Shown piece by piece: positions 1 through 8,510 of a DNA stretch of 14,441 bases. The position numbers and the translations under genes were made by a program. The stretch spans positions 1 to 14,441 of the forward strand of contig CAJVPP010002549.1 of assembly GCA_910592005.1 (NCBI GenBank), written 5' to 3'. Every line of letters starts with the position of its first letter. Position 1 is the stretch's first letter. The notes under the pieces were generated by a model that was given only the letters and a program-made list of their open reading frames with translations, was not told the DNA's origin and made no database searches. This stretch comes from Funneliformis mosseae (Eukaryota > Glomeromycota > Glomeromycetes > Glomerales > Glomeraceae).

Positions 1-210
1 TGAAATGATAAAAAAAAATAATATATTCATATATTTTATTACACAATATGTTGCAATTTGCGATATGATAAAATTTCAAAGTACTCTATATTTAAAGTAA
101 TAAATCAATAGAAATGGAAGAAAATAAAGCTCTTAAATTAACAAAATGTTTAAGATACTAACTTTTTATGAATTTTATTTTAAAAAATAGTTTAAGATTA
201 TCTATATGTA

Positions 211-260
211 TCAAGTTGTTCACATTTACGATACATCATGTCAAGCGAAAAGACGAGGTA
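211..260 (+). repeat. Decayed second copy of the 1608-1692 segment
   Basis: Short blocks recur in the same order here and at 1608-1692. TTGTTCACAT is at 216-225 and 1612-1621. GTCAARCGAAAA (R is G here, A there) is at 240-251 and 1670-1681, each followed closely by a TCGAGG/ACGAGG block. This copy is about 34 bases shorter between those blocks, so it looks like a shrunken, older copy of the same sequence. It has no open reading frame of note. The rest of 1-500 shows only scattered A/T runs and a 6-bp hairpin (CCTTAT/ATAAGG, 381-394). The match is short and could partly be chance. Confidence 0.35.
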
Positions 261-512
261 ATTTCATTAACGTTTGGGCTATAAATTTTTCTTTTTTTTA
301 GAACGATTAAATAATTTAGTTAAATTTAGAATTCACCTATAAAAAGTCTTACTATATGTTTTTATTCAAAACTTTATATTCCTTATCTATAAGGGAAGGT
401 AAAGTATTATTATTAATTTATAAAATATTGATAGTTATTTAAAGATAATATGATGAAAAATAAAATTGTTCACTGTGAAGAACTTAGGATTCAAATCGAC
501 ATTATTAGATTA

Positions 513-841
513 CTATTTTAATCCATATTGTTTTTTCATTTGATGATTGTTCATATAAAGCTCAGATTTGTTTTGATTGTTTTTTATTATCATTACCCGT
601 TCTTCATCGATTACTAACACTTGCTTATCAATTGGAGTTGCTGCTCTTGGTTCCGTAACAGGGGTTACATCTCTTGATTCTATAATTGGGATTGTCACTC
701 TTGATTCTATAATGGAGTTGTCATTCTAGAATGACTTGGAGAACTAGAATTATATGTACTTATCTGTCTTGAAGAAGAATTGTGAGTACCTGACGGGAGT
801 GTTCGAAGTTGGTGACGATTTAGTATCGCTCTAGATAATAT
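513..841 (-). pseudogene. C-terminal relic of a Ser/Thr/Pro-rich protein with a 9-residue repeat, frameshifted
   Basis: Two overlapping minus-strand open frames make one broken gene end. The upstream frame (841 down to a TAG at 707-709) gives a Ser/Arg/Asn-rich stretch that includes SSSRQISTYNSSSPSHSR. The downstream frame continues the same repeat to a TAA at 513-515 and ends in a charged tail containing VLVIDEERVMIIKNNQNKSE. The junction lies in a 27-bp repeat (about 627-727) encoding units such as VTIPIIESR and DVTPVTEPR. The first unit is 26 nt, one base short, which causes the frameshift. The local GC content is above that of the rest of the window, consistent with former coding. Nothing upstream of 841 continues the frame cleanly (TAG at 842-844). 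I do not recognise the family. The GTG at 696-698 is not a credible start, since the frame runs in from upstream. Confidence 0.6.
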
Positions 842-1020
842 CTAGTAAATTATAATGAATCACGATGATTAATTTGTCAATAATTTATCGAATTATTATT
901 ATAATAAAAGACAAGGTTTACTAGCTTCAGTTGTTAATAAAAAATAACTTAAATTTGTAATTTCAAGTAACATAGAACGTCTTTTTTGGTTGTCATCTTG
1001 CGTCTCATATTGGTTACTAG

Positions 1021-1170
1021 TTAACGTTTTAATTTTTTATTATATTCTCTATTTTTATTTGAAAATTCGTTAACTTCTTGTTCTCGTCCTTCACTATTTT
1101 GTCTGAAAACTCCAGTTCTTTTGTTGATATTTTTAGTAATTAGATCTAAAATTATATTTTCTTCATTTAG
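1021..1170 (-). pseudogene. Charged, coiled-coil-like gene fragment
   Basis: This is a minus-strand open frame of 49 codons between a TGA (1171-1173) and a TAA (1021-1023), with no ATG. It reads as a strongly polar peptide: ITKNINKRTGVFRQ, then a Glu/Asn/Lys-rich helix-like stretch ending in NREYNKKLKR. Its composition (Glu, Arg and Gln codons in a region of otherwise random A/T triplets) and its position just upstream of the 513-841 relic on the same strand suggest both come from one decayed gene, with about 180 bases of unreadable sequence between. No family is recognised. It could still be a chance open frame, because at this length the evidence is mainly composition. Confidence 0.4.
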
Positions 1171-1262
1171 TCATTTTGTATTAAGAATAAAACTGTAAGA
1201 AGAAAACGTGATGAAAAAAAGTTTGCGTGAGAACTGAGAAGTGTCCTTAATTATATACTTTT

Positions 1263-1291
1263 CGTGAAAAGTCAAATTTCGTATTTTCACG
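1263..1291. repeat. Perfect 8-bp inverted repeat
   Basis: CGTGAAAA (1263-1270) is followed by TTTTCACG (1284-1291) with a 13-base loop. There is no T-run or context that would make it a functional terminator. It is recorded as a simple hairpin of unknown meaning. Confidence 0.6.
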
Positions 1292-1360
1292 TTTTTATAG
1301 ATTCATAATAAACTTGCTATTCTAAAATTATAATTTAAAGATCAGTAAAAATATTTTAAC

Positions 1361-1500
1361 AATCATTTCAATTTATTAATTCACAACATATCGATTGTAC
1401 AACGTCTCCTTAAAATAAATTTAATAATCATTTTAATTGATTAATTAACAATACATATCAAAATCATCAAAATCATCATGCCACTTTCCTTAAATTCATC
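1361..1500 (+). repeat. Two-copy tandem duplication, unit about 65-75 bp
   Basis: The block AATCATTTCAATTTATTAAT at 1361 recurs at 1426 as a close variant. Both copies continue into similar ACAA-ATATC and CTCCTTAAA/TTTCCTTAAA segments. The second copy also holds a triple ATCATCAAA-like trinucleotide expansion (about 1457-1482), which lengthens it. It has no coding content. Confidence 0.55.
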
Positions 1501-1554
1501 ATATTTATAATGCTGAAAAATAAAAAAAAAATAAAAATCATCAAGTATTGTTAG

Positions 1555-1722
1555 AAAATATCATATTATTTCGTTAAATTTAGAAATGTTTTCAAGTTAT
1601 TTGTGTTTGTATTGTTCACATACCTTCTTGATCCAGACGCATCATTAGAAAAAAAAATGAAGGAAGCAAGTCAAACGAAAATAGTCGAGGAACCCGGACT
1701 TTGGGACGATGAATTATTCTGA
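1555..1722 (+). pseudogene. Open fragment with acidic C-terminus, family unknown
   Basis: A 55-codon frame opens after a TAG at 1552-1554 and closes at TGA 1720-1722. It begins hydrophobic (FKLFVFVLFTYLL). From about residue 24 it becomes protein-like: DPDASLEKKMKEASQTKIVE, then EEPGLWDDELF and the stop. The GC-rich GACGCATC and GAACCCGGACTTTGGG stretches stand out from the surrounding DNA. The next relic (1786-2307) starts in the same frame about 60 bases downstream, so both could derive from one gene with an intron or deletion between them. Equally, WDDELF-stop may be a true C-terminus of a separate gene. I cannot assign a family. A shorter decayed copy lies at 211-260. Confidence 0.45.
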
Positions 1723-1785
1723 AATAATAATATGATATCAATTATTTTATAGTAGTGAAATAATTAAAATGATTAATATGAGTTA

Positions 1786-2307
1786 ATGTTAATTTTAAAT
1801 AACAAACAGAATGTGGAAACTGAATCAATAACATTAAAAAAAGTAATTGAATCAGTACCATCAGAGGAAGAAAATGAATCAATAATATTAAAATAAAATA
1901 TAGAATCTTCCGAAGCCATTACATTCTTCAGAAGATACCCAAATGTTGATAGTGAAACAAGTGAAATGAGAAAATAGATGTTAATTTAACAATTCTGCTA
2001 TCTATTGACATTGAAGATTATTGCAGAAACACGTTGGTTGATGTCATAAAAGATAAAACATCACATCATCCACTAAACACTGGAATGACCAAATGATAGT
2101 TATCGGGAATTTTATAGGAATTGTTATGAAATATCAACTGTCAAATTCATGTAGTGATAAATTTATCAAATTATTTAATTCAATAAAAATGTTGATAAAA
2201 ATCTATTATTAAAGACCACTAAAGAGGGACGAAAATTCATTGATAATAGTAATTTTCCTTATATGAAATTCAAGAAAGTTCCTATCACGAATTTTTTAAG
2301 ATGTTAA
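1786..2307 (+). pseudogene. Decayed Plavaka/CACTA-like transposase, N-terminal part
   Basis: Three frames must be combined to read this. Frame 1 (1786-1977) gives an acidic Ser/Glu-rich stretch with SVPSEEENESI, interrupted by TAA at 1894-1896 and TAG at 1975-1977. Frame 3 continues with SIDIEDYCRN and VIKDKTSHHPLN. Frame 2 then gives PNDSYREF (about 2089-2112), frame 1 or 3 gives KYQLSNSCSDKFIKLFNS (about 2128-2181), and frame 1 (2188-2307) gives TKEGRKFIDN, then SNFPYMKFKKVPI and TAA at 2305-2307. The order acidic region, W/PND-YR-F motif, KYxLSNxxxDxxIKxFN, then KFIDNxNFPYMKFK matches my recollection of the N-terminal half of Zn-finger/Plavaka transposases (CACTA superfamily) that are abundant in arbuscular mycorrhizal fungi. 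The DDE catalytic part is absent. It has at least two stops and two or three frameshifts, so it is inactive. The family call is from memory. Confidence 0.6.
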
Positions 2308-3124
2308 ATACGATTTTAATTATTAAACGATAATTCTTAGAATTAAAGTTTTACTTCTTCAATCTGCTATAATATTGTATTTTTGACCCTTTCTTACTTT
2401 TTGAGTGGAACAAAAAGTATTGCTAAAATTAAAAGAAGCAGTATATTGATTTTTGTTGTGAATTTCATTTTGTAAATTTTAAAGAGAATAATATTATTCA
2501 ATTTGTATAAAAAAGTTTCTTAATAAAATCAAATTGTATTGAAAATCAAATAGATAGGTAACAACCTTTATAAATTAAAACTTTATGAATATATTATTAA
2601 TAATAATAAAAAAGACCGTGATAATGCTGCGTCACATAAATTTTATAAATTTTAAAATATCATAGAATAATCTTAAAGTTATTGTATTTGGCTAAGCCAA
2701 ACCTGTTGAGTTTGAAAGGTCGTTAACATCCCTTATTTCAGGTTTCATTTTAGATTCATTTTAATAGTAAGTTTATTCTTCCGGTTAATTTTTTATTAAA
2801 TTTAAAATATAGAAATAATTCCCAAAACTTTCAATAATTTTATAAAAATAAAATAAAATAAACAACAATAATATCAAATAATGATTTTTATTAAAATTAA
2901 ATCATTTCAATAAGTAATATCAAAAAATATTTTATTTGCGAGAAAAAGATATATATATCTATATTATTTAAATAAAATTATTAGTAAATATATATGAAAT
3001 ATACAAATTATATTGCATTTTGTGATTTATTTTCTAAATTATGTATATCTATTCTGCTTAAAACACATGAATTTTGATTGATTAATTAAATTAATATTTA
3101 AAAAAATTTGTTTGATTAAATACA
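2308..3124. other. AT-rich stretch without a gene
   Basis: No frame reads as protein on either strand. The only distinct element is a perfect palindrome with TTTGGC (2687-2692) and GCCAAA (2696-2701) around a 3-base loop, followed by an unusually GC-containing CCTGTTGAGTTTGAAAGG block. The stretch could be the remnant of the 3' part of the transposon whose N-terminal relic ends at 2307, but no peptide supports that. Confidence 0.6.
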
Positions 3125-3478
3125 TTTCATATTAATTTAACTATAAATTAGTCTAAAATATCATCAATAAATACTAATCAGATAAGCAATTTTACTGTAA
3201 ATCAGCACTAGTTAACTCTAATCAGTTAAGCAATTAAGAATCAATTCAGAATATAGCTTACCATAAATTAGCCTAAAATTGGTCTTAATTTAGCATTAAT
3301 TCAGTCAAATAAGCAAATATTTAATTAAATTTATTAAATATTAAAAACTTAATATAAATTTGCAAAATTATAATAAAAATATAATTAAAACTTACTGATA
3401 AATTTTCTATTAAAAAAATAATAATATAATAATATAATAAAAATATGATACATTTCCCTTTTAAAATTTCTTGAAATT
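3125..3478 (+). repeat. Dispersed repeat family, copy 1
   Basis: This segment matches 12085-12620 in the same orientation and internal order. Two diverged units share an anchor, ATAAATTAG(T/C)CTAAAAT, at 3141 and 3261 (120 bp apart; 111 bp apart in copy 2). They contain CTAATCAG(A/T)TAAGCAATT boxes. Next comes an AT-rich connector with TTAAATTTATTAAATATTAAAA (about 3325 here, 12437 in copy 2), then CTGATAAATTTTCTATTAAAA (about 3397 here, 12537 there). Last is one unit of the box GAT(A/C)CATTTCC that is tandemly amplified at 13408-14070. The element is non-coding. Its class is not recognised, and neither terminal inverted repeats nor a poly(A) tail is evident. It ends at or inside the neighbouring minus-strand relic. 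Confidence 0.75.
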
Positions 3479-4049
3479 TGCTTTTTAATTTGTTATACAA
3501 GAACTTTTAATCATAATGAAGGTTTTGAATATGTTCTAAATTAATTGCTTTATATATTTTTTCTACAATTAATATTGGTAATACCTCAATTGGTTTACCT
3601 TCTTTAATTAAAACTTCTTATTCTATTGTTAAGATTTCTACATATAATATATTCTTTAACTTCTAACAAATTATAATTTTTTCTATACTAATATCAAAAT
3701 TCTACATTGTATAATTTTAAATTACTATCTAAGAGAACTGCTATTATACAGTCTATCTTTATTATGACAAAGTAACTATTTTCATCTCTACTCATTATAG
3801 CAAATTAGCAAAAAATTTGAAGAATTTGATTAGTACTTCATTATAGAAAAGGAAAATTAACATATTTAATTAATCAAGCATCACATAATTTATTATATCA
3901 AAATTTGCTATATTAAAAGTAAATTGTATCATTATATAAACTTTTATTTATAAATTACTTTTCATCAGTTTTTGATTTACTATTTTGAAAAATTCATTAA
4001 TAATTTTATTAAAAGTTTCTTTACTTATAAAAGAAAATTTTTCTTCCAT
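3444..4049 (-). pseudogene. Integrase zinc-binding-like (H2C2) relic of a multi-copy element
   Basis: The minus strand opens with an ATG at 4047-4049 and 33 codons (MEEKFSFISKETFNKIINEF and onward) to TAA at 3948-3950. After a scrambled, stop-filled middle, a readable frame from 3617 to about 3444 gives KEGKPIEVLPILIVEKIYKA, HIQNLHYD, a TAA at 3507-3509, then KLKSKFQEIL. The order short N-terminus, KPI-V---IYKxI, H-x4-H, KL-xKFxxI resembles, from memory, integrase-like proteins of retroelements and of domesticated KRBA2/SCAND3-type genes, which are repeated in arbuscular mycorrhizal fungi. The His pair would be the first half of the zinc finger. The Cys-x2-Cys half and the catalytic core are missing, because the frame runs into the repeat at 3125-3478. 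It is inactive. The middle part (3618-3947) was not convincingly read. Confidence 0.45.
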
Positions 4050-4342
4050 AATAATTAAATAAAAAATAAATTTTATTTTAAATGAAAAAAAAATTTGTGG
4101 TGAAAATAAGAGTTAATGAAAAAATTAAAATTTAGTAAAAGTATCATATTGTTAAACAAAAAAGTCATAATTAACCATTAAAGTATATAATTTATTATAG
4201 CTAAGTTTAGATATTAAATTTGAGATATCTTGGTTTAAAATTTAAATTTGAACTACCTGAATTTAAAATTTCAGTTCTGAACAAAATAGATCTACTCAAT
4301 TTTAAAGTTAGGCAAATCACAATTTAAAACACAACATTAGTA

Positions 4343-4708
4343 TTACTTTTTGTATAATACTTTATAAATATCTTAACCTAAGAATTAAGAAAATATTAAA
4401 AACTATTTAAGAATTATTTAACAAGTTTTATAGAATATTTTTTAATTTAAATATATATAAAATATTAATATATAGGCTTTATAATAAAAGAGAGAAATGA
4501 ATAGAAAAAATTAACTTTACTTTTATATACTAATATGATTTTTAGATTAAAATATATTCAAATTTAACATTAACTCATTTTTTTTATTTTTTTCAACTAT
4601 TTTTTCTTATTCTATTACAAAAATCCTATATAATCATTTAATAATTTTACTATTATTGATTTTCAAATATAAATAGCTTATATTTTATTTTTTTTAAATA
4701 ATTTAAAT
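4343..4708 (+). repeat. Older interspersed repeat, copy A, split by a MITE
   Basis: The left part (4343-4468) matches 6137-6250. Shared blocks are ATACTTTATRAATAT and ATTAAGAAAATATTAAAAA, then GTTTAA and ATATATAAAAAT. The right part (4633-4708) matches 6808-6890: ATTTAATAATTT, TACTATTATT and GCTTATAT. In this copy the two parts are separated only by the MITE at 4469-4632. In the other copy a different sequence separates them. The repeat is therefore older than the insertions. It has no coding content, and its class is unknown. Confidence 0.65.
4469..4632 (+). mobile_element. Foldback MITE, copy A
   Basis: Ends TATATAGG (4469-4476) and CCTATATA (4625-4632) are the outer tips of imperfect terminal inverted repeats of about 50 bp, with purine-rich left arms (TAATAAAAGAGAGAAATGAA) and pyrimidine-rich right arms. 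The core, with TTTACTTTTATAT and ATATGATTTTTAGAT, matches the reverse complement of 10114-10276. If the target duplication is TA, the element proper is 4471-4630. It has no coding capacity and would depend on a transposase supplied in trans. The TA duplication and TIRs fit the Tc1/mariner superfamily, but in this AT context the duplication is weak evidence. Confidence 0.75.
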
Positions 4709-5126
4709 CCTATTGATTAATAGTTAAATAATTATTGACTAATAAAATATTTTTCATTATATCATATATTTATTATATGATTTAGTTTTAAGAAAATTGT
4801 AAAATTTATGTGATCTATTTCTAATTCTAATTGTATAGCTTAAACTAAAATCATATAACTTAGATTACATAATCAAATAGTAAGTATTATATAATATTAA
4901 TTTTAAAAATTATTTTTAATTTTTTATTACTATAGTATAAACTCATTATAATAAATTTTTAACATAATAATTATTTAATAATAAATTCTTATTTAAACAA
5001 ATTTTTTGTTCTATATTAAATATATAAAAAATATCATATCAAATTTATAAATTTTGATACAATTATTTTTTTTAAACTTTTATAATAAAACTAAAAAGGA
5101 TTATTATATCAAGTTCTAACTATATA

Positions 5127-5297
5127 CAGTTAACTCTTGTTATAACGAACTCTATGTCCTTGACCTCAACTTCGCTATAAGGCTATAGTGAAGATTTTAA
5201 GAGATTTGATTGGCCAATTCGCTATAACAAGAGTATTTTTATTATACTTGTTTAAAAATTTGTTATATCAAGAGTTCGCTATATCAAGAATTAACTG
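5127..5297. mobile_element. Pogo/Tc1-mariner-type MITE with TA target duplication
   Basis: The terminal inverted repeats are 27 bp (5127-5153 and 5271-5297) and match at 24 of 27 positions. They start CAGTTAACTC on the left and end with its complement on the right. The flanks are TA at 5125-5126 and TA at 5298-5299. At 171 bp the element is too short to code for anything. The tips and TA duplication fit pogo/Fot1-like members of Tc1/mariner. Internally, 5217-5235 repeats the reverse complement of the inner TIR (16 of 19), and CTTCGCTATA (5170-5179) pairs with TATAGTGAAG (5184-5193) as a hairpin with one mismatch. The element is far less AT-rich than its surroundings, which suggests a relatively recent insertion. 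Confidence 0.9.
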
Positions 5298-5299
5298 TA

Positions 5300-6136
5300 A
5301 TATATAATAGTATATAAAATTTAAACTAAAATCATATGCACAAGTTATATTAAAAATAAAAAATTAATGTATTTATTATATAATAATTCCATTTTTATAA
5401 ATAATTTATTCATTTAAATATATAATTTATCTATTTTTAATAATTATTTATATATTTTTTATATTATCTACTGTAATATGTATATAAAAATATTTAATAT
5501 ACATATATACACATTGTATATATAGATTTTATATACTAAAATATCATATAAAACTATACTATTTATAATAAAATTTATAAACTTTAAATTATACTTTTAA
5601 TTAATAACTTTTTATTTAAATTCTTATATAATTAAATTTAGCTATAAACTAATCTTTTAGTTTTTATAAATAAATAATTATTCAAAAATAGCAAATTGAA
5701 TTAATTTCTAATTGGTATGTTAACTAATACAGTAATGTTACTTTAACATAAACTCTATTTTTATTATATATAATATTTTATTATATATATATATAATAAT
5801 TAATGTACTATAATATATTTAAGTATTTTGCTATATATAACACAATTATTATAATATCTTTACAAATTTATATAAGATTAATTTATAAAACTGCTAAAAT
5901 TATCCTTTTATCAATTAATTGTATAATGTATTACAAAATTAATTTTTAATTAATTCTAAAATTTAAATAATTTAAGTAAAATACCTATTATCATATAGTT
6001 TTGCCTTTTATTTTATAATAAACTAATTTTAATTATTTAATAAAATAGAAATTAAATTAATAATAAGTTAATTTATTATATTATTTTAGTTTTTCTTAAT
6101 ATATTACCTTAAAGTTACTTATATATGTTAAAAAAT
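5300..6136. other. AT desert without a gene
   Basis: It is nearly pure A/T with short TA runs (about 5763-5795) and a weak ATGTTAA/TTAACAT inverted pair near 5718-5751. No frame reads as protein, and no transposon ends are recognisable. Confidence 0.7.
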
Positions 6137-6250
6137 ACTTTTTAGAATACTTTATGAATATTTTAGTATGAAGATTAAGAAAATATTAAAAAACTGTTTA
6201 ATGAATCATATAGAGAATTTTTTTAATTAAGTATATATAAAAATAGATAA

Positions 6251-6301
6251 TACTAAAAAAAAGAAATCGTTGTTAAGTTCAAAGTGATTTCTTTACTAGT
6301 A
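6251..6301. repeat. Small inverted repeat
   Basis: TACTA followed by AAAGAAATC (6251-6268) is answered by GATTTCTTTACTAGTA (6286-6301), giving a stem of about 14 of 16 pairs with a 17-base loop. It sits exactly where the left half of copy B stops matching copy A, so it may be the footprint or remnant of an insertion. Confidence 0.5.
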
Positions 6302-6384
6302 TAAGAAAGATCAATAAATATGAATTATACATAATTATTTATAATACATAACTAATTTATTTGCTTTGATTTTAGATAGATAAA

Positions 6385-6745
6385 TAGTTGCTGCCCATAC
6401 CTCATACTATAGAATCCCATCCCATCCTAAATCTCATACTATATGTAAAATCCTATATCTTGTATCCTATATCCTAATTCTGAATCTCAAATTCCATTTA
6501 ATCTATAATATATTTTTATATATATTTTAAATAATATCTTACTTACATAAATAAAATAATAATCATTTAAATCTGTTCATAAAAATGAAGCTAATGAACT
6601 AAAATATCATTAAATTATTATCATTAATTATGATAATATTATTTTGTTAAAGTTTTAGTTTAAGGAATGAGATTTAGGATAGAATGGGATTTGGACTTTA
6701 TCCTATATCCATATAATATGAATAACAAGTATAGGTAGATAATAG
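6385..6745. mobile_element. Foldback element with CCCATCC-rich arms
   Basis: Arms at 6413-6437 and 6667-6691 are inverted repeats of each other, matching at 23 of 25 positions (left arm begins AATCCCATCCCATCCTAAAT). Outside and inside the arms, variants of ATCCTATATCCTA recur (about 6450-6475 on the left, and 6698-6712 on the right in the same sense). The C-rich left arm and G-rich right arm stand out from the A/T background. The outer ends are not sharply defined, since I see no clear target duplication, so the coordinates are approximate. This could be a MITE, or an inverted minisatellite built from a CCTATATC-type unit. Confidence 0.6.
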
Positions 6746-6994
6746 AATATTTTTATCACTTTATATAGTATTATATAGTCTTTCATTTACTCTAAACTAA
6801 TAAAGTTATTTAATAATTTTTACTATTATTAACTTTCAGACATAAATTGCTTATATCTTTATTTATTTTAATTATTTTAAATAACTTTATTTTAAATTCT
6901 TACTGTAATTAATTCTAAACAAATATTATAATTATTATATTATATATTAGAATAGTAATTCATTAATTAAAATAAGTAACATCTTAAAATTTAA

Positions 6995-7060
6995 TTTAAT
7001 AATTTATTATAAATATATAATTTAATAATTTATTATAAATATATAATTTAATAATATAAT
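6995..7060 (+). repeat. 26-bp minisatellite, about 2.5 copies
   Basis: Two identical 26-bp units (6995-7020 and 7021-7046) begin TTTAATAATTTATTATAAAT. A partial third unit follows from 7047. Perfect identity between the full units in such AT-rich DNA indicates a recent slippage or duplication. Confidence 0.85.
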
Positions 7061-8510
7061 ATATTAATTATAAAAAATTATTTTATTTTATTTTATAATA
7101 TTATTTAATTATTTTTTTTGCTAATAAATCTATTTTTCCTAAATTTCTAAATTAAGCAATAATCATTTTATAAAAAATTAAACTCAAATTAATATTCAAA
7201 TACATAGTATTTAAATAATAACTTAAATTCATTGCTTAAATCTTATATTTAATTCTAATTTAAATTTTAATTTAATATTTTTTTAATTAAAAAATATTAT
7301 TTTTATTTGACTTAAATTAACTATAATAAATCAAGTTAACAGTTAATTCAAAATGATAATTATTGATAATTTATAAATACTTAAAATAAAAAAAGTATTT
7401 TTTTAATAAATTTTAAATTATCTAAAATATAATTAAAAGCTAATATTAATGTTTTTAATAAAAAAAATTGATAATGTTGTAATCATTAAAACTTATATTT
7501 ACAAATATATAACATTTTATGAGTTTGATAGCTTTAACAAAAGGAGTATATAGAGAACATGTATTATATAAAAAGCTATGTATGTCTATACAATAATGAA
7601 TATATGCTTATATATGAAAATTATTGCATTTTTTCTATACATATATATTTATGGATCAATAACCTATATAGATATAAAGAGTATATATATAATTATAAAT
7701 TATAAATCAGATTATCTGACCTTTTTTTTATATTTTTCAGTCTTGCACTTGCTTTTTTTTAAAAAATAAATTATAAAATTATTTAATTAAAAAATTGGTT
7801 ACATTAAGATTTTAATTAATTTTTCAAATGGTATTGAACTTAGTATATAAATATAAATTGACAAAAATTAGTAAATTATTAAATTATTATTTAATATAAT
7901 ATTTAAAAAATTTAAAATGTATATATGTGAGAAATACAATACTGTTTAATTAATGACATCAATTCATATAAATAAAAAAATTTCAAAAACTAACCGCATT
8001 TTTATAAAAATTTAAAAATTCAGAAAGGCTATTTTATATTATTCTACTAAATTGAATAGAAGTATAATTATTATTTATACAATTCTCGATAAAAAGAAAA
8101 GTTTTTTTTTGAATAATAAAAGTTTTTAATAAATAATTTACAAAATTTTTTTATTTCAAATACTTTTGATTAAGAAATTATACACTTAAAAAATTAAAAT
8201 ATAAGAAGAATTTACTTTCTCTATCAAATTGAATTTAAATATAAGTTAAAATACTAAAAAATTAGAAAGTTAGACTTTCTTCATATTAATTTAATTTCAT
8301 GCTTTCTATTTCCTATTTTTTTAGTTAATATATTATTTTTATTGTAAAATATTTAGCTGAATATTATTTTATTAGTAAATAAAGCTCATTATCATAGTAA
8401 AATATTTTGTAATCTTAATTTTAATGATCAAATACTCAAATTTGAACTTATTTCATAATCGCAAAAATTTATTTATATTAAAATATGTATTGTGAACTTC
8501 AAATAATACA
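7061..8510. other. AT desert without a supported gene
   Basis: I see no convincing feature here. The longest plus-strand open frame (7578-7769, 63 codons) encodes almost only Ile, Tyr, Phe, Leu and Lys. That is what random TA/TT-rich sequence gives, so it is not called as a gene. Long T and A runs occur (for example around 7728-7760 and 8102-8110). Confidence 0.65.

Larger units (their letters stand above)
6137..6890 (+). repeat. Older interspersed repeat, copy B, split by other insertions
   Basis: The left part (6137-6250) and right part (6808-6890) match the two halves of copy A at 4343-4708. Here about 560 bases separate the halves, against 164 in copy A. The intervening sequence is a short hairpin (6251-6301) and a larger foldback element (about 6385-6745). 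The match is easiest to see in ATTAAGAAAATATTAAAAA (left half) and ATTTAATAATTTTTACTATT (right half). It is non-coding. Confidence 0.6.

Noticed and set aside
1263..1291. Rho-independent-type terminator
   Set aside because: The hairpin is AT-rich with a long loop and no coding region in register, and the context is eukaryotic.
5127..5297. Structured RNA or terminator hairpin
   Set aside because: The TA duplications and 27-bp TIRs identify a transposon. The internal hairpin is part of that element.
7578..7769. 63-codon plus-strand open frame starting with ATG
   Set aside because: It encodes almost only Ile, Tyr, Phe, Leu and Lys, as expected from random TA/TT-rich DNA. It has no motif, no neighbouring relic in frame, and no sign of codon bias.
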